This document shows positions 33,006 to 44,065 of a DNA stretch of 46,498 bases, piece after piece. Source of the DNA: Priapulus caudatus (taxonomy: Eukaryota; Priapulida; Priapulimorpha; Priapulimorphida; Priapulidae); contig NW_014577322.1 in assembly GCF_000485595.1 (NCBI RefSeq), forward strand, positions 101,133-147,630, written 5' to 3'. The translations under genes and the position numbers were made by a program. Below the pieces are notes generated by a model. The model was not told the DNA's origin. It saw only the letters and a list, made by a program, of their open reading frames with translations, and did not search any database. The first letter of the stretch is position 1. Each line of letters opens with the position of its first letter.

Positions 33006-33389
33006 ACGTCTGCTTCATTCCACTCACGAAAAGCCGTCTCGTCGGTTTATGAACCTGTTTAAATGCGACCGCTGCTGCTCACATGAACACACTTGTGTTT
33101 CGCACAGAGTCCGTCTGGCTGCGCGATCTCGCAGCACAGAGCACCTGAAGAGCACTCGTGAACCGTCTCACTGCTGCTTCGCTGCTCGACGCAACCGCTT
33201 GTAGAATATTGTCTATATCCTGTCATATTGTAGAATATGAACTTTTTCATTATACGGTGCAAGGTCAGTGCAGACGTGTCGTAGCGGCAGCATTGATGAT
33301 TGCAAACGATGCATTTATATTCATTAATACGCTAGCGTGCTGGGCAGCCTGGTACTAGTCAATGAAGGCTGACAGCCTCGTTAACGCCT
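33006..33389. other. Unique spacer, no gene seen
   Basis: Short frames on both strands without domains. The composition is ordinary. Confidence 0.3.
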
Positions 33390-34009
33390 AGGTTTACACA
33401 CACATGCGCGCGCACAATCTCACATACACACATACACACATACACACATACACACAACGCCCCGCGCCGCACACACGCAACACGACAACTCGCGCAACCG
33501 CAAAAGGCGCACACAACAGCGCCACGGCGCACGGCGCACACCGTGCGCCCGTACACCAACGCGCACAGGCGGCAACAGCACACGCACGCGCACGCGACAC
33601 TACAACGTTGCGCGTACAACCCAGCACGTCGCTACAGCGCACACACACCGCGCGCTGACACACAAACGCAAACACACACACACACACGGGCGGCGCAAAT
33701 ACACACACATGTGCACACACACTCACACATACACACACAACACACATACACACCCCACAAACACACACACAATCGCGCGCCAATCAACAAGCGCGCGCGC
33801 AACAGCCCACACACACCACACACAGCATGTGCACACAGGACACAATAGCCGCACAAGCGCACAACATACACGCGCGCAGCACACCACCTCCATACATAAC
33901 ATACGCACATAACACACACAGAGCAGCACACGCACGCAACGCACGGGCAGCACACACACACACACACACAACACACACAGCGGTCCAGCACACACACACA
34001 TTACACACA
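33390..34009. repeat. (CA)n/(GCAC)n tract running into the gap
   Basis: CA-rich strand with GCGC islands, opposite in polarity to the GT tracts on its left. It ends at the first N of the 599-base gap. The frames crossing the gap are meaningless. Confidence 0.85.
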
Positions 34010-34608
34010 NNNNNNNNNNNNNNNNNNNNNNNNNNNNNNNNNNNNNNNNNNNNNNNNNNNNNNNNNNNNNNNNNNNNNNNNNNNNNNNNNNNNNNNNNNN
34101 NNNNNNNNNNNNNNNNNNNNNNNNNNNNNNNNNNNNNNNNNNNNNNNNNNNNNNNNNNNNNNNNNNNNNNNNNNNNNNNNNNNNNNNNNNNNNNNNNNNN
34201 NNNNNNNNNNNNNNNNNNNNNNNNNNNNNNNNNNNNNNNNNNNNNNNNNNNNNNNNNNNNNNNNNNNNNNNNNNNNNNNNNNNNNNNNNNNNNNNNNNNN
34301 NNNNNNNNNNNNNNNNNNNNNNNNNNNNNNNNNNNNNNNNNNNNNNNNNNNNNNNNNNNNNNNNNNNNNNNNNNNNNNNNNNNNNNNNNNNNNNNNNNNN
34401 NNNNNNNNNNNNNNNNNNNNNNNNNNNNNNNNNNNNNNNNNNNNNNNNNNNNNNNNNNNNNNNNNNNNNNNNNNNNNNNNNNNNNNNNNNNNNNNNNNNN
34501 NNNNNNNNNNNNNNNNNNNNNNNNNNNNNNNNNNNNNNNNNNNNNNNNNNNNNNNNNNNNNNNNNNNNNNNNNNNNNNNNNNNNNNNNNNNNNNNNNNNN
34601 NNNNNNNN
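34010..34608. other. Assembly gap (599 N)
   Basis: Unknown sequence. It is followed at once by a second copy of block D, seen first at 27079. Confidence 1.
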
Positions 34609-37036
34609 TAATACACTAATGTTGTCTTTGTTATATGACGCTTTTTTGATTGCCTGTGCTACATGATCACAGCCGATCAGCTCTGTCTGATGTAAGGCAA
34701 CATACCGAAATGCACGAGAGTACATTTTCTCAAGCAGTTTCTAGATCTAGTTAGCAAGTGAGTATATATTGATTACATTACTTTTTTTTTATTCTAATTC
34801 GGAGTACGACTGGTATTAAAGTACACTATATGGGTGCTAAGTGCGAGATGAACTGAGCGGATACGGTTCTCACATTTTACAGCACATTAGTTTAACAATC
34901 AATCAACCTTGTTTGTATTTGAGGTAAGCTTGCTCATCGGAATACATTCAAATATCCTCCTGACAGATTAGCGTGGGCCACGACTGCCTTGACTACTTTT
35001 GACGTCAGAGCGTCCGCCTTAATCTCCCGCAATTATTAGAATAATTTTACTTCGCGATTATGTATACAAAATTTATTACACTGCTCGAATGCAAAAAAAA
35101 AATTGATTTCTTCATGCGACTGACTGTAACACGTGACTAGCTAACATTTTTTTTATAATTGACATTTATTTCTAAAATACTTAGTTTGTACATTTCATTT
35201 TACACAATGTCTACATAACGCAAGTAACAAGATCGCTGATTATCAAAGGGTCAGGTTAAAGTACTGCAGTATATAATCCGTACAGCTGCAATTTGATTAT
35301 GGTCCATACAACAGGTGCGGGTCGACGCGCTCCATTGTTTGCAGTGTGTACACGCCTATCCCGCTCCAAATACGCTGTTGGGCCCGCACATTGGCCCGCA
35401 AATGAGGAGGGCCAGGCCCGGTGATAACTTATCCGCCCGAGCTGCTACTGTCTGTTAGCAACACGCGGGCCTAGATCCGGTGTCTAAATCTCAATATGCA
35501 TTGCGCTCTGTCTTATTTGTGTTACGTAATTGTACAGTTGTCGTCTGCTAAGTGTACGCGGCGAGCTGAACTGAATAACTAATGATCATTTTATTAGATC
35601 AAATTTGCAATCTGTACGACTACGATTTGACGCGCGTCTACCGCACCACGGTTCTAGGTAGCGTTCAATTTTGCAGTCTGTATAGGCGGCGTATTAGTTA
35701 TATAATGTTCTGATGTAAAGTTGAAACATTATGAAAATGATAGCACATTGTACCATTAATATCGTTAAGATGATCGTATCATATTAACATTGCGTGATCA
35801 TCATATTTGGTCTTTGTCAGAAGTACTTTTTTTAACCATACGAAACTTACGTCTAACACTTGATCGCACATGAAATCAAACTACCGTCACTCTTTATGTG
35901 TGTTTTATCTGGTCTCGCGCAAGCAGCCATAACTATCTAAATACTGCTATTAAATATTACTGCACCGCAACGTTTGATCTATGAATTCATCTCACGCTCG
36001 CTTGCTTTTCCTTTTCCATTCGTCATGTTGCGCGTGCTCTCCATATTCTTATTGAACACAATCTAATCGAGCCTGCGCTTACGTGTTCGCTTGACACACT
36101 CTCTAGAGGCAGCAGTTAGAGAGTGTATGGTCTTGTCTTCGCGGTGGTCGAAACTCGGAGCTGATTGATGACTCGGTTAAAAACAAATTTACCCGGTGTA
36201 TATTCAGTTACGTGGTAGTGATTCCGGCGCGTTTCAGAGTTTCAACTATTTAGATTGACCGTGTATACCCTTCCTCCCGATTACAAGACATCGTTACCCG
36301 CGTGCGCCCCTCTCTCCCACTACATTCACATGCCATTTTGTTCTGTTGCTCTACACACTTGCCAGCTGCTATTAGTTGATTCATTTAAATATTCAAAACG
36401 CTGCGACGTGTTTGTTATCACGTTACAACGTACGTGCTTCGCGCGGCGGGTAGAATTCCACTTCGGCGGACAAACCTCGCGACGCCGACCCCGCCTCACT
36501 TGGGTGTGAAAATTTGAGTGTTGTTGAAACAACATTGTAGTTTTAGCTGCGCGAGGCGCTAGCTTTGTGTGATTTCCTTGAGCATGTTTCATAGTTCTCT
36601 ATATAGATTGCATTCTCAGTTGATACCGGAGTTCCAATGCGTTAAGTGATCGTTGCTCTTTCATATAATCCCTAATTTCCAGTCGTATTGTCAACGACTA
36701 GGCGCGGACTTACACATGGAGAAGGTGGAGAGCGTGAGGCTGGTAAAAGGACTGGGCGTGACGTGAGACGGAGAGAGAAGATATGGAAGAGATTGAATGT
36801 AGAAGATACCAAAACGAAGTTCTGGCGGAGGCGGTACCGAAGGATCTTATCCAACCAATTCAAATAGTATCAATGCAGGCAGAGGCGGTGCGGATGTGCC
36901 TTCAATTTTCGCCCCGCTATGGGTATGCGAGCCTGTTATATCGTTCAAGAAGTGTCTTTCGCTCCTTTGTCTCGGCGACACGAGGTGGCACACACGCAAT
37001 AATATACCAATAGTGATTGGGCCGTAAACATCTTTT
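34609..37036 (+). repeat. Duplicated block D, copy 2 (noisy)
   Basis: Parallels 27079-29553 with frequent single-base deletions and some insertions, so it is slightly shorter (2428 against 2475 bp). Frames open in copy 1 are not preserved. After GTAAACATCTTTT it enters TTCTTTCTTACAAC and an ATGTT tract instead of the CA tract. Confidence 0.88.
35276..35692. mobile_element. MITE, copy 2 (noisy)
   Basis: Counterpart of 27780-28192. The right end TTTTGCAGTCTGTATAGG is intact. The left end lacks bases (ACAGCTGC for ACAGACTGC). Confidence 0.55.
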
Positions 37037-37043
37037 CTTTCTT

Positions 37044-37390
37044 ACAACTTTTATGTTGTTTATGTTGTTATGTTATGTTATATTTATGTTATGTTATGTT
37101 ATGTTATTTATTATATGTTATTTATGTATATGTTATGTTATGTTATGTTATGTTATGTTATGTTATGTTATGTTATGTCATGTTATGTTATACATAACAT
37201 TACATATGTTATTAACATTATATATACATATATATATATATGTATATATATAATAATATATTATATATATATATATATATTTATACATATACATATAAAC
37301 ATTATTATGTTATGTTATGTTATGTTATGTTTATGTTGTTATGTTGTTACAACTTTAACATAACAACCGTTATGTTATTACAACTTCTCA
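37044..37390. repeat. (ATGTT)n pentanucleotide tract with AT-rich centre
   Basis: TGTTATGTTA units at 37044-37195, then an AT/ATAC centre (37200-37300), then ATGTT units again. Inverted AACAT units at 37190-37200 and 37358-37366 allow foldback. Confidence 0.9.
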
Positions 37391-38390
37391 CCACACTAAC
37401 TTAACTAACTTTTACAGCTAATGCTGTCGCTACAGTATAACCAGGTGTTAGAGCTTGTAAAATGCAAAGATAAGTCGGTAAAATAATTCCACCGGCAGTC
37501 ACAAGTCGCTCGTATGCTTTGCGCATACCAGCGTAGCTGCAGCAGTATGTCTACCTTAAATTTGACACCGTGCTGATGCTATTTTAAACAAATCCAGCGT
37601 TTATAGTGTGTTTTATCACGTGCCTGCAGCTTTTGAGATTGACATTTGCAGTCAAGACAAGCACACCCCGGCAAGTATTTACAGTAGCGTGATTTTCTTG
37701 AATAAGAACAAAAACGGAATTTGCGAGCGACAGTACGTCTAGGAGAGTCGATAGCGGTGGCGCTGCGAGCGTGTCGTTGTACAGAGCGTGACTCTGTGAA
37801 GGTGACACTTGTTGTTGGCATGTGGTTTTGTATCGTTATTTTTTCTGCACTTAACGATCTAGAAATCATTATGAATAGTGGAATATCGAATGCTGAATAT
37901 TGCAGATGGAAATCATTTTTTATTGGCAACGATGCTGAGCTAAAATGTCCAATAAATGAACCGGAGCCAATCAAATAACTTTGGGGAAAATACAATGTCA
38001 CCGGCCGACGCTACATTGCAAGGCTCAACATGCGTTTTATGATTTCAAATTTCAAAGTTGAAATAATTGTGTTTTTATTATTTATTTGGTAAAAACGGTT
38101 TCCGCGGAACGCGCGCAAAACTGTAAATTTACAACGTGTTTTTACACTGAGAAATCGGTTACGCGTGTGCATTTTCAGTCCGCCACACGAATGCACGCGG
38201 AAACAGCTAACCACCCAAGCGGATACAGCTAGAAGTCTAGTTTTCGATAATAACTTGAAACTTCCCTACGGCCTATTTCGTTGGCGGGATGAACAAAAAA
38301 TCAAAACCGTTGTACACATCTGCCAAAGGTCTAGTTATTTCACGGTATCTAGTGGCAATTGGCTGATTTGGGCTTGGTAGTACCTACAGG
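37391..38390. other. Unique sequence with open frames of uncertain meaning
   Basis: The minus strand is open for 140 codons (38001 to 37579), the longest low-complexity-free frame in the window. It contains a cysteine cluster CKYLPGCACLDCKC. The plus strand is open over part of the same span (37721-37978). No domain is recognised, and both strands being open suggests chance. Near 38388 CAGGGGCGGCAAAAG resembles a hAT-type terminus, but no partner end was found. Confidence 0.25.
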
Positions 38391-38794
38391 GGCGGCAAAA
38401 GCAATTTCCAACGGGGTGCGAGCAGATCGTACGCAGGTTTCCAATGAATTAGGATGCTTCTAATTGACTTCCTGTTACGTAACCCTATAAGTAGAAGATG
38501 AGCTTATTGTCGATTCGACAATAACAGAATTGACAAATAATACAATGTCGTGTTATTGATTGAATAACTGAAATACTTGATTAATTAATTTTTAACAATT
38601 TAAGCATCTCACGTACGGTGTGCGTCGTTGTATAGATTGAATCGATGCCCATGCATGCCGGATGCGAAAATGTGCGCCACTGCGTTGTTTGAGAGTCGAT
38701 CGAGCCAACAAATTTAACTCTATTATTCGCAAACTGCAATGCACCTCGAGTACTCGTTCAGAAGCACACTCGAAACTGCGGCCGTCTTAAATTT

Positions 38795-38922
38795 CAAGAT
38801 GGCGGCGCCATTCCTTTTTGCGAAACCGCTTTTGCCCTAATTTCGATGCGAAGGTAGAATAACTTCAACCTTCGTTGAGAAATTTCTACATCCGTGACAA
38901 AGGCAAGAATAACCATGGCAAC
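38795..38922 (+). promoter_or_regulatory. Candidate promoter with YY1-like and RFX X-box-like motifs
   Basis: CAAGATGGCGGC at 38795-38806 matches the YY1 motif, often found near transcription starts of animal housekeeping genes. ATAACCATGGCAAC at 38909-38922 matches 12 of 14 positions of a palindromic RFX X-box (GTTACCATGGCAAC). The second motif overlaps the ATG of the small frame that follows. The pairing is suggestive. No TATA box is seen. Confidence 0.35.
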
Positions 38923-39088
38923 AACGATAAACCAATGTCGACGGAACTATCAAAGGCGCAGTCGTGTGAAATACAGAAAAATTTCTTCGATGATTTACTT
39001 TATATTTAACAGCTCAAACGAAATGAGTTACAACGTAGAGGCGGACGGCAGCGTACGAATAGTGCATTATCGAGGTTACACATTATAA
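38915..39088 (+). CDS. Possible small or first-exon coding frame, unknown product
   Basis: A 57-codon frame starts at ATG 38915 in good Kozak context (AACCATGG) and ends at TAA 39086-39088. The protein is basic at its N terminus (NQCRRNYQRRSRVKYRK), then has a short hydrophobic stretch (SSMIYFIF). An in-frame upstream ATG exists at 38897, but the later one has the better context. No domain is recognised. Support comes mainly from the adjacent promoter-like motifs. It could be chance. Confidence 0.22.
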   Translation: MATTINQCRRNYQRRSRVKYRKISSMIYFIFNSSNEMSYNVEADGSVRIVHYRGYTL

Positions 39089-39224
39089 CTATCATAGTTT
39101 ATGTATGGTTATTCAATACACTTGGAGATATAGGCCTATAGCTGTCGATCCAGGGTCCTGTATCGGAGGGGGGGTAATAGCGTCATGCAATATTTGCGGC
39201 ACTACTGGCGCATATTAAGAAATA

Positions 39225-39333
<109 letters not shown>

Positions 39334-39619
39334 ACTGCAAACTGCAAATATAGGCAAATATAGGCAAGACTGCAGTATATGGAAGAGCACTGTGATTTCT
39401 GCAGCGGCAATGCGGAGTGTCTGGAGGAATGTGTTTCAATCGAGGTAGGCCGCTGAAACGCTAATTAATGTGAGTGTGTGTCCAGGCTCATACGAGTCCC
39501 GAACACTGCCGCGTCTACTTGGTCTAGTTGATTGAACCAAGCAGAAATGACAGCATGCTCGATATCAGGCTAGCTTCTTCCTCGTCTGTTTATTTATTTT
39601 CCCTAACTGATACTGAGCC

Positions 39620-39797
39620 CAACCATAACCCTAACCCTAACCCTAACCCTAACCCTAACCCTAACCTTAACCCTAACCCTGACTCTAACCCTAACCCTCC
39701 CCAACCCTAACCCCAACCGCAACCCTAACCCTAACCTCAACCCTAACCCTAACCCTAACCCTAACCCTAACTCTAACCTTAACCTAAACCCTAACCC
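39620..39797 (-). repeat. Interstitial telomeric repeat array (CCCTAA)n
   Basis: About 28 CCCTAA units on the plus strand, degenerate in the middle (CCTTAA, CTCTAA, CCCCAACCGCAA), so the orientation is opposite to the array at 2457-2528. Flanks show a weak inverted pattern: ATCAGGC and CCTAACT(GA)TACTGA on the left (39564-39616) against their inverses on the right (39804-39839). Confidence 0.92.
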
Positions 39798-39839
39798 ATT
39801 TAATCAGTAAGTTAGGCTAAATTGCGCAATATGCCTGAT

Positions 39840-40091
39840 TGTAAGCGTCAATGGGACGTAGTAAGTTTGTGGTTTCAACTGTCAGGGTGCGTAGAAAAAT
39901 CACGTTGCAAACACGTTATTGTATATACGATAACAAACGTTTTTTAACGTTGTCAGAACCCCAATACAATAACGTTATATGTTATATGTTGGATCCTCAA
40001 TCTACAACCTCCTGCAATATTCCTTCATTCACCGTACTGACAGTAGTAGCTACGGATCGCCACTTAGTATAAGTGATCACTTAGGGAGGGG
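39840..40091. other. Unique AT-rich sequence
   Basis: Contains several AACGTTAT-type words in both orientations. No gene seen. Confidence 0.3.
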
Positions 40092-40212
40092 AATGGGAGT
40101 GAGACAGCAAGAGAAGGAGAAAGATAGAGTAAGAGAGTTAGAGAAAGTTAGAGAGAGCGTGCAAGAGAGAGAGAGAGGGAGAGAGATTGAGGAAGAAAAA
40201 AAAGATAGATGA
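40092..40212. repeat. (GA)n purine tract
   Basis: Interrupted GAGA with TTAGAGAAAGTTAGAG units. Repeat translations only. Confidence 0.85.
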
Positions 40213-40568
40213 AAGAGAGGCGTCGGGCCTATTATGTATAAACGGACAGGAGCATGCATAGTGTGTAATCCAACGGGATTGGTACAACTACTGAGTAATT
40301 CAACATGCAACAAAGCATCCGACCATCACGTATGCTATGTTTATTCAATAATCAGCGCGCTCTATGTTAGCAATAACGTGAATTTGCATATTAAATGTCA
40401 ATGAAATGTGATATGTAGGGGCTATAATTCGGAGAAAGATTCGACTATGGGCGGAGTGACGTGCGCCCGCGATACTACTAAAAACATTACAATTCGCCTG
40501 GGAGTTATCTTTTATGCGAGTACGTGCGTCTGTCCGCTTGTACACCGTGAGGAGATGAGCTCCCGACA
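40213..40568. other. Unique sequence, no gene seen
   Basis: Short frames without domains on both strands. Confidence 0.3.
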
Positions 40569-40695
40569 TTAATCCGTATCAGACACCGGTAATTGGCACT
40601 TTTCGAGCCATTACGGGGGTTTAGACAGAACAGAAATCGCCAAGCTTAGATAGCTTGTTCTGACGCTGTGTTTGAGAACTGTATATACGGATTAA
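40569..40695. mobile_element. Possible TTAA-flanked mini-element
   Basis: TTAA at 40569-40572 and 40692-40695 bound a 119-bp segment beginning TCCGTAT and ending ATACGGA. It has an inner foldback (CAGAACA...AGCTT...AGCTTGTTCTG). TTAA duplication is typical of piggyBac and Kolobok elements, but the perfect inverted repeat is only 7 bp, so this may be coincidence. Confidence 0.3.
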
Positions 40696-41366
40696 ATTTT
40701 GAACGAGCACTGGTTATTACTACCGGGAGTTGAGACTATAACGTTATGCGTCCATGCGATCATGTTTTCTCGTGCGATCGAGCCTAAAATCCCGAACGTT
40801 TCCTAGAATTGACCATTATTTCCAAACTATACTATACTTATCTTCAACTTTCCTTAAGAGCCATTCCCGGGTTTTTTTCTCTTTATGTAACAGCTTGTGA
40901 GTCGTACAAAACGACAACTCCGTTAGTTTACCCTGACACATGCATCACAGTAGGAAATCGTATATTCACAACGCCAAAGGAATGCAATATGATCCAGAAG
41001 CGTCTTCTTATAGACAGTCTATATTATGAGGCTCTTAATATTATATATATCGCCACCTATATCGAGGACCGTTCAGTCGTAAACTGATATTAAAACTAAC
41101 TTCATAAGCCGTAGAATAACCTCAAAAATCTTTGAAACACAAGAACGCCTTCATGTGCTATGCCAGTCGCTTCACTCCTACTTACAGGTACATTATCACC
41201 GCGTCATGCTGCTTATTACAACATACACAGTGAGCTAGGGTGAATTTTGTCATGGTCCAGGCGTCATATCGCAAAAATGTATTTCAAAAATCAAATCCTC
41301 ATCGTCTTTTCTTTTGAATTTCTTTTCACTCGCTGTTGAATGTTGAACTCCGCGTTTTATAAGGCA
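40696..41366. other. Unique sequence, no supported gene
   Basis: The plus frame 40809-41087 (92 codons) has mixed composition with Cys and Tyr but no recognisable domain and no convincing splice context. Nothing else was identified. Confidence 0.25.
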
Positions 41367-41755
41367 GGCCTAGCTCAGCTAGGCTCTAGTCTGTAGACTA
41401 GAGTCGTACCTAGACTAGTCTGTAGACTAGAGCAGAGTCGTATATAGACTAGTCTGTAGATTAGAGCAGAGTCGTACATAGACTAGTCTGTAGACTAGAC
41501 CAGAGTCGTACCTAGACTAGACAGACTAGTCTGTAGACTAGAGCAGAGTCGTACATAGACTAGTCTGTAGACTAGACCAGAGTCGTACCTAGACTAGACA
41601 GACTAGTCTGTAGACTAGAGCAGAGTCGTACATAGACTAGTCTGTAGACTACAGACTAGACCAGAGTCGTACCAAAGACTCTATATACGGCAGTTGTATA
41701 TACGGTAGAGTAGATAAGGTCTTTGGTCGTACCTAGACTAGTCTGTAGACTTAGT
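41367..41755. repeat. Minisatellite of palindromic 34-bp units
   Basis: Opens with GCCTAGCTCAGCTAGGC (41367-41383). It continues with about ten units containing TAGTCTGTAGACTA and GAGCAGAGTCGTACATAGAC or variants. Some units carry a 10-bp AGACAGACTA extension. Each unit contains a palindrome (TAGTCT/AGACTA). Near the end a 45-bp segment bounded by ACCAAAGAC and GTCTTTGGT (41681-41729) interrupts the array. Confidence 0.9.
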
Positions 41756-42544
41756 ACGTGAATATGCGATAAAAACAAGTGTATCAAGCGAAAATGCGCG
41801 AAAGTGGCGGGAATGCGTTATAATGCTCCCCCTCTTCGAAACCGAGATTTTTATTTTTGTGTTTTATTCAACGTTATAGGATTTCACGACGAGCAAAAAT
41901 GCGGATTACATACGTAGGCTGTTTAGTTGTGATGACTCGGCTTTAAACCCGTCTCAGACGGCGTTTTGCTGTTCTAGTCTCTCGATGCATTGCAGAAATT
42001 AAAACGCTGACTTTTTAGACGCCTTATACGCGCCTTATACGCTGTATACGCCTTATATACGTGCCTTGCCTTCCCGTGTTGCTACGCTACACCAGGTGGG
42101 GTCGGTAAACTATTGTCGATAGAGTCCACAGAAAGATGGGCCATGAGTTTTAGACTTGACGAGTAAAGTCAAAAACTACTTGTTGTTTTCCCCGTAAAAG
42201 TGTTCATTCAATAGCAAATACAATAAATTTAATAAACCTCGTCTGTGTCAACCTTAAAATCTGTGTTATTTGAATAAAAGAGTATTTTGTTAAATGATAT
42301 TGGTAATGATTTTTTTAAAGTCAGATGAGTGGTTATCAAACATTTTTATGAATTTGTTGAAGGCAATGGCAGGCCGGGTAGATTATATTAGACACTGATG
42401 TATTGAATGAGGCTACCTGTGAGCATAGCACCTGCGGGTTTGCGTTCTATGAAAGTTATTAGCGTATTTTTTGTATTTTTTAGCGTCATGACAACTACTA
42501 TGGTGTGAATAGACCTTGTGTATCAATTTTCTTTTTAATCTTCA
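41756..42544. other. Unique sequence; possible 3' UTR of the minus-strand exon candidate
   Basis: Contains tandem GCCTTATACGC words (42021-42060). Plus-strand AATAAA occurs near 42223. A minus-strand ATTAAA lies in GAGGTTTATTAAAT near 42226-42240. If the exon at 42545 is real, this could be its untranslated tail. No other gene is seen. Confidence 0.25.
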
Positions 42545-42835
42545 CTATTTTTCTGTCGAAAGTGAGATATTCTCCGAACGGTGTAATACGATTCTTACAA
42601 GAGGGAACATATCGAGAAATAATTTCACAAATCTGTCAGAATAGGGTCGTTTATTAAGCAAGACTTGTCGACTTCTCAGTAAAAATTCATGGAGATTTAT
42701 TAAAAAGCCTACTGCGCCGATGGGAGCATGATTAATGAAAGACTTGTTGACTGCTACAAGTAATTTATTCAAAGTCGGCCAATTCGAGCAACACGGATTT
42801 AATCTGTAGCGTTCGATTTCAACTCCAAAAAAAAA
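42545..42835 (-). CDS. Candidate 3'-terminal coding exon, unknown product
   Basis: A minus-strand frame is open for 96 codons from after a stop at 42836-42838 to TAG at 42545-42547. Its composition is that of a folded protein: mixed hydrophobic and charged residues with no repeats, for example HAPIGAVGFLINLHEFLL and SDRFVKLFLDMFPLVRIV, which look like amphipathic helices. No ATG starts it. Its 5' end abuts a T9 pyrimidine run followed by GGAG, which could be a weak 3' splice site, so a last exon is more likely than a whole gene. I recognise no family. This is the best coding candidate in the window. Confidence 0.35.
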   Translation of the reverse strand, partial: FFFGVEIERYRLNPCCSNWPTLNKLLVAVNKSFINHAPIGAVGFLINLHEFLLRSRQVLLNKRPYSDRFVKLFLDMFPLVRIVLHRSENISLSTEK

Positions 42836-42856
42836 CTATCCTAGGTAGGACGTTTA

Positions 42857-42907
42857 CTACTATTATTATTATTATTATTATTATTATCATCATCATTATT
42901 ATTATTA
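42857..42907. repeat. (ATT)n trinucleotide microsatellite
   Basis: About 17 ATT units, with an ATC interruption at 42886-42894. Confidence 0.95.
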
Positions 42908-43695
42908 CAGTAATTATTCATAAGGGGATAGGGAAATGCACAGCGTGTGTGTGTGTGTGTCGGGGTAGCAGAGTCACATGAGAGCTGTAACCGTGATCAG
43001 AAACGCCATGCAAGCCGTATTACGTGGAATGGCGAAAATGATGTCTCGCGTGTACGGACCGTCGGGACTGTTACACCCTGCAATCGCTGCCACGTAAGCC
43101 GATTGTTGAAGTACATCTTATAAGTAGCAGTCTCTCTGGCCGCACGCGCGCGCATACTATAACCCATTTATGGCGCGATTTTTTTTTTCTTAAATGCTTT
43201 CAAACGAAACGCGCGTGCATCCGCATGAGGGAAGAATCTTGCAGCTTTTTACAGGTATTCGAATTTGTCGTGCATACGGGTGTTCAGTCACGAAGGATGA
43301 AAATGGCGGTTCAGAAACCAGAATTGGCGTCGATATACTCGAATCCTGTAATTCTAATAAATAATGTAATAATCTTAAGAACACAAATGCTTTTCACTTT
43401 AAAACAGCGTATTTAGCGAACAGCGACGGCTGGGAATCAAAGTATGTTAAGACAAACTTAAAATCAAGTCGTAGGTATCAAGTTTAGAGCATGCAATTTT
43501 TAATTGTAGAAACTTATTAGAGATTTTAGGTCAGGCAAGCAGATTGTCTATCAGTTAGGATGGCTATAATTTATATCAGTGGCTTAATACGAATCAAAAA
43601 CACATAATAGCTTGTACATCTCCTCCCAACAATTTCGAGAAGCACGCTTTGTATTTTTTTTCCAATTTGGTGATTTTTCTTTATATATAGAAGAC
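42908..43695. other. Unique sequence, no supported gene
   Basis: Short GT run (42943-42960). Around 43246 TTTTTACAG|GTATTCG resembles a splice acceptor, followed by a short open frame (GIRICRAYGCSVTKDENGG), but the frame stops within 38 codons. AAAATGGCGG (YY1-like) lies near 43299. None of this is enough for a gene call. Confidence 0.25.
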
Positions 43696-43778
43696 AGTTA
43701 GCGAGCAAGAGGGCGAGAGAGAAGAGGAAGGGAGAGGGAGAGAGCGAGAGAAAGAGAGCGCGCGCGCGAGAGAGAGAG

Positions 43779-43817
<39 letters not shown>

Positions 43818-43866
43818 GAGAGAGAGACGGAGAGAGAAAGAAAGAGAGCGTGAGCGAGAGAGAAAT
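43696..43866. repeat. (GA)n purine tract
   Basis: GAGA with GGGA, GCGC and AAAC interruptions and a pure run near 43780-43813. Can form triplex DNA. Confidence 0.92.
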
Positions 43867-44065
43867 GAGAGTATTACTAATACCTTAACACAGACTGAAA
43901 AATTTCATACTGCGGCAAACTAGTCTGAACCAGGCCTGCATGGGCTAGGCGCGAGATAAATCGGTGCGTATGTGCGTATAGTGTGTGTAATTTGGGATAG
44001 TATATAGAGCTTGGGATAGTAACTTGGGATAGTATATATAGCGCTTACATGTTAAAAATTTGACC

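Noticed and set aside
33723-34725. ORFs of about 280-310 codons across the second gap
   Set aside because: They consist mostly of unknown residues from the N run plus CA-repeat translation.
37579-38001. 140-codon minus-strand ORF as a gene
   Set aside because: The opposite strand is also open, there is no domain and no splice or poly(A) context. It is kept only as a note in the intergenic entry.
38388-38402. CAGGGGCGGCAAAAG as a hAT terminus
   Set aside because: No inverted partner end or 8-bp duplication was found in the window.
39528-39710. Asn-Pro repeat protein
   Set aside because: It is the CCCTAA telomere repeat read in one frame.
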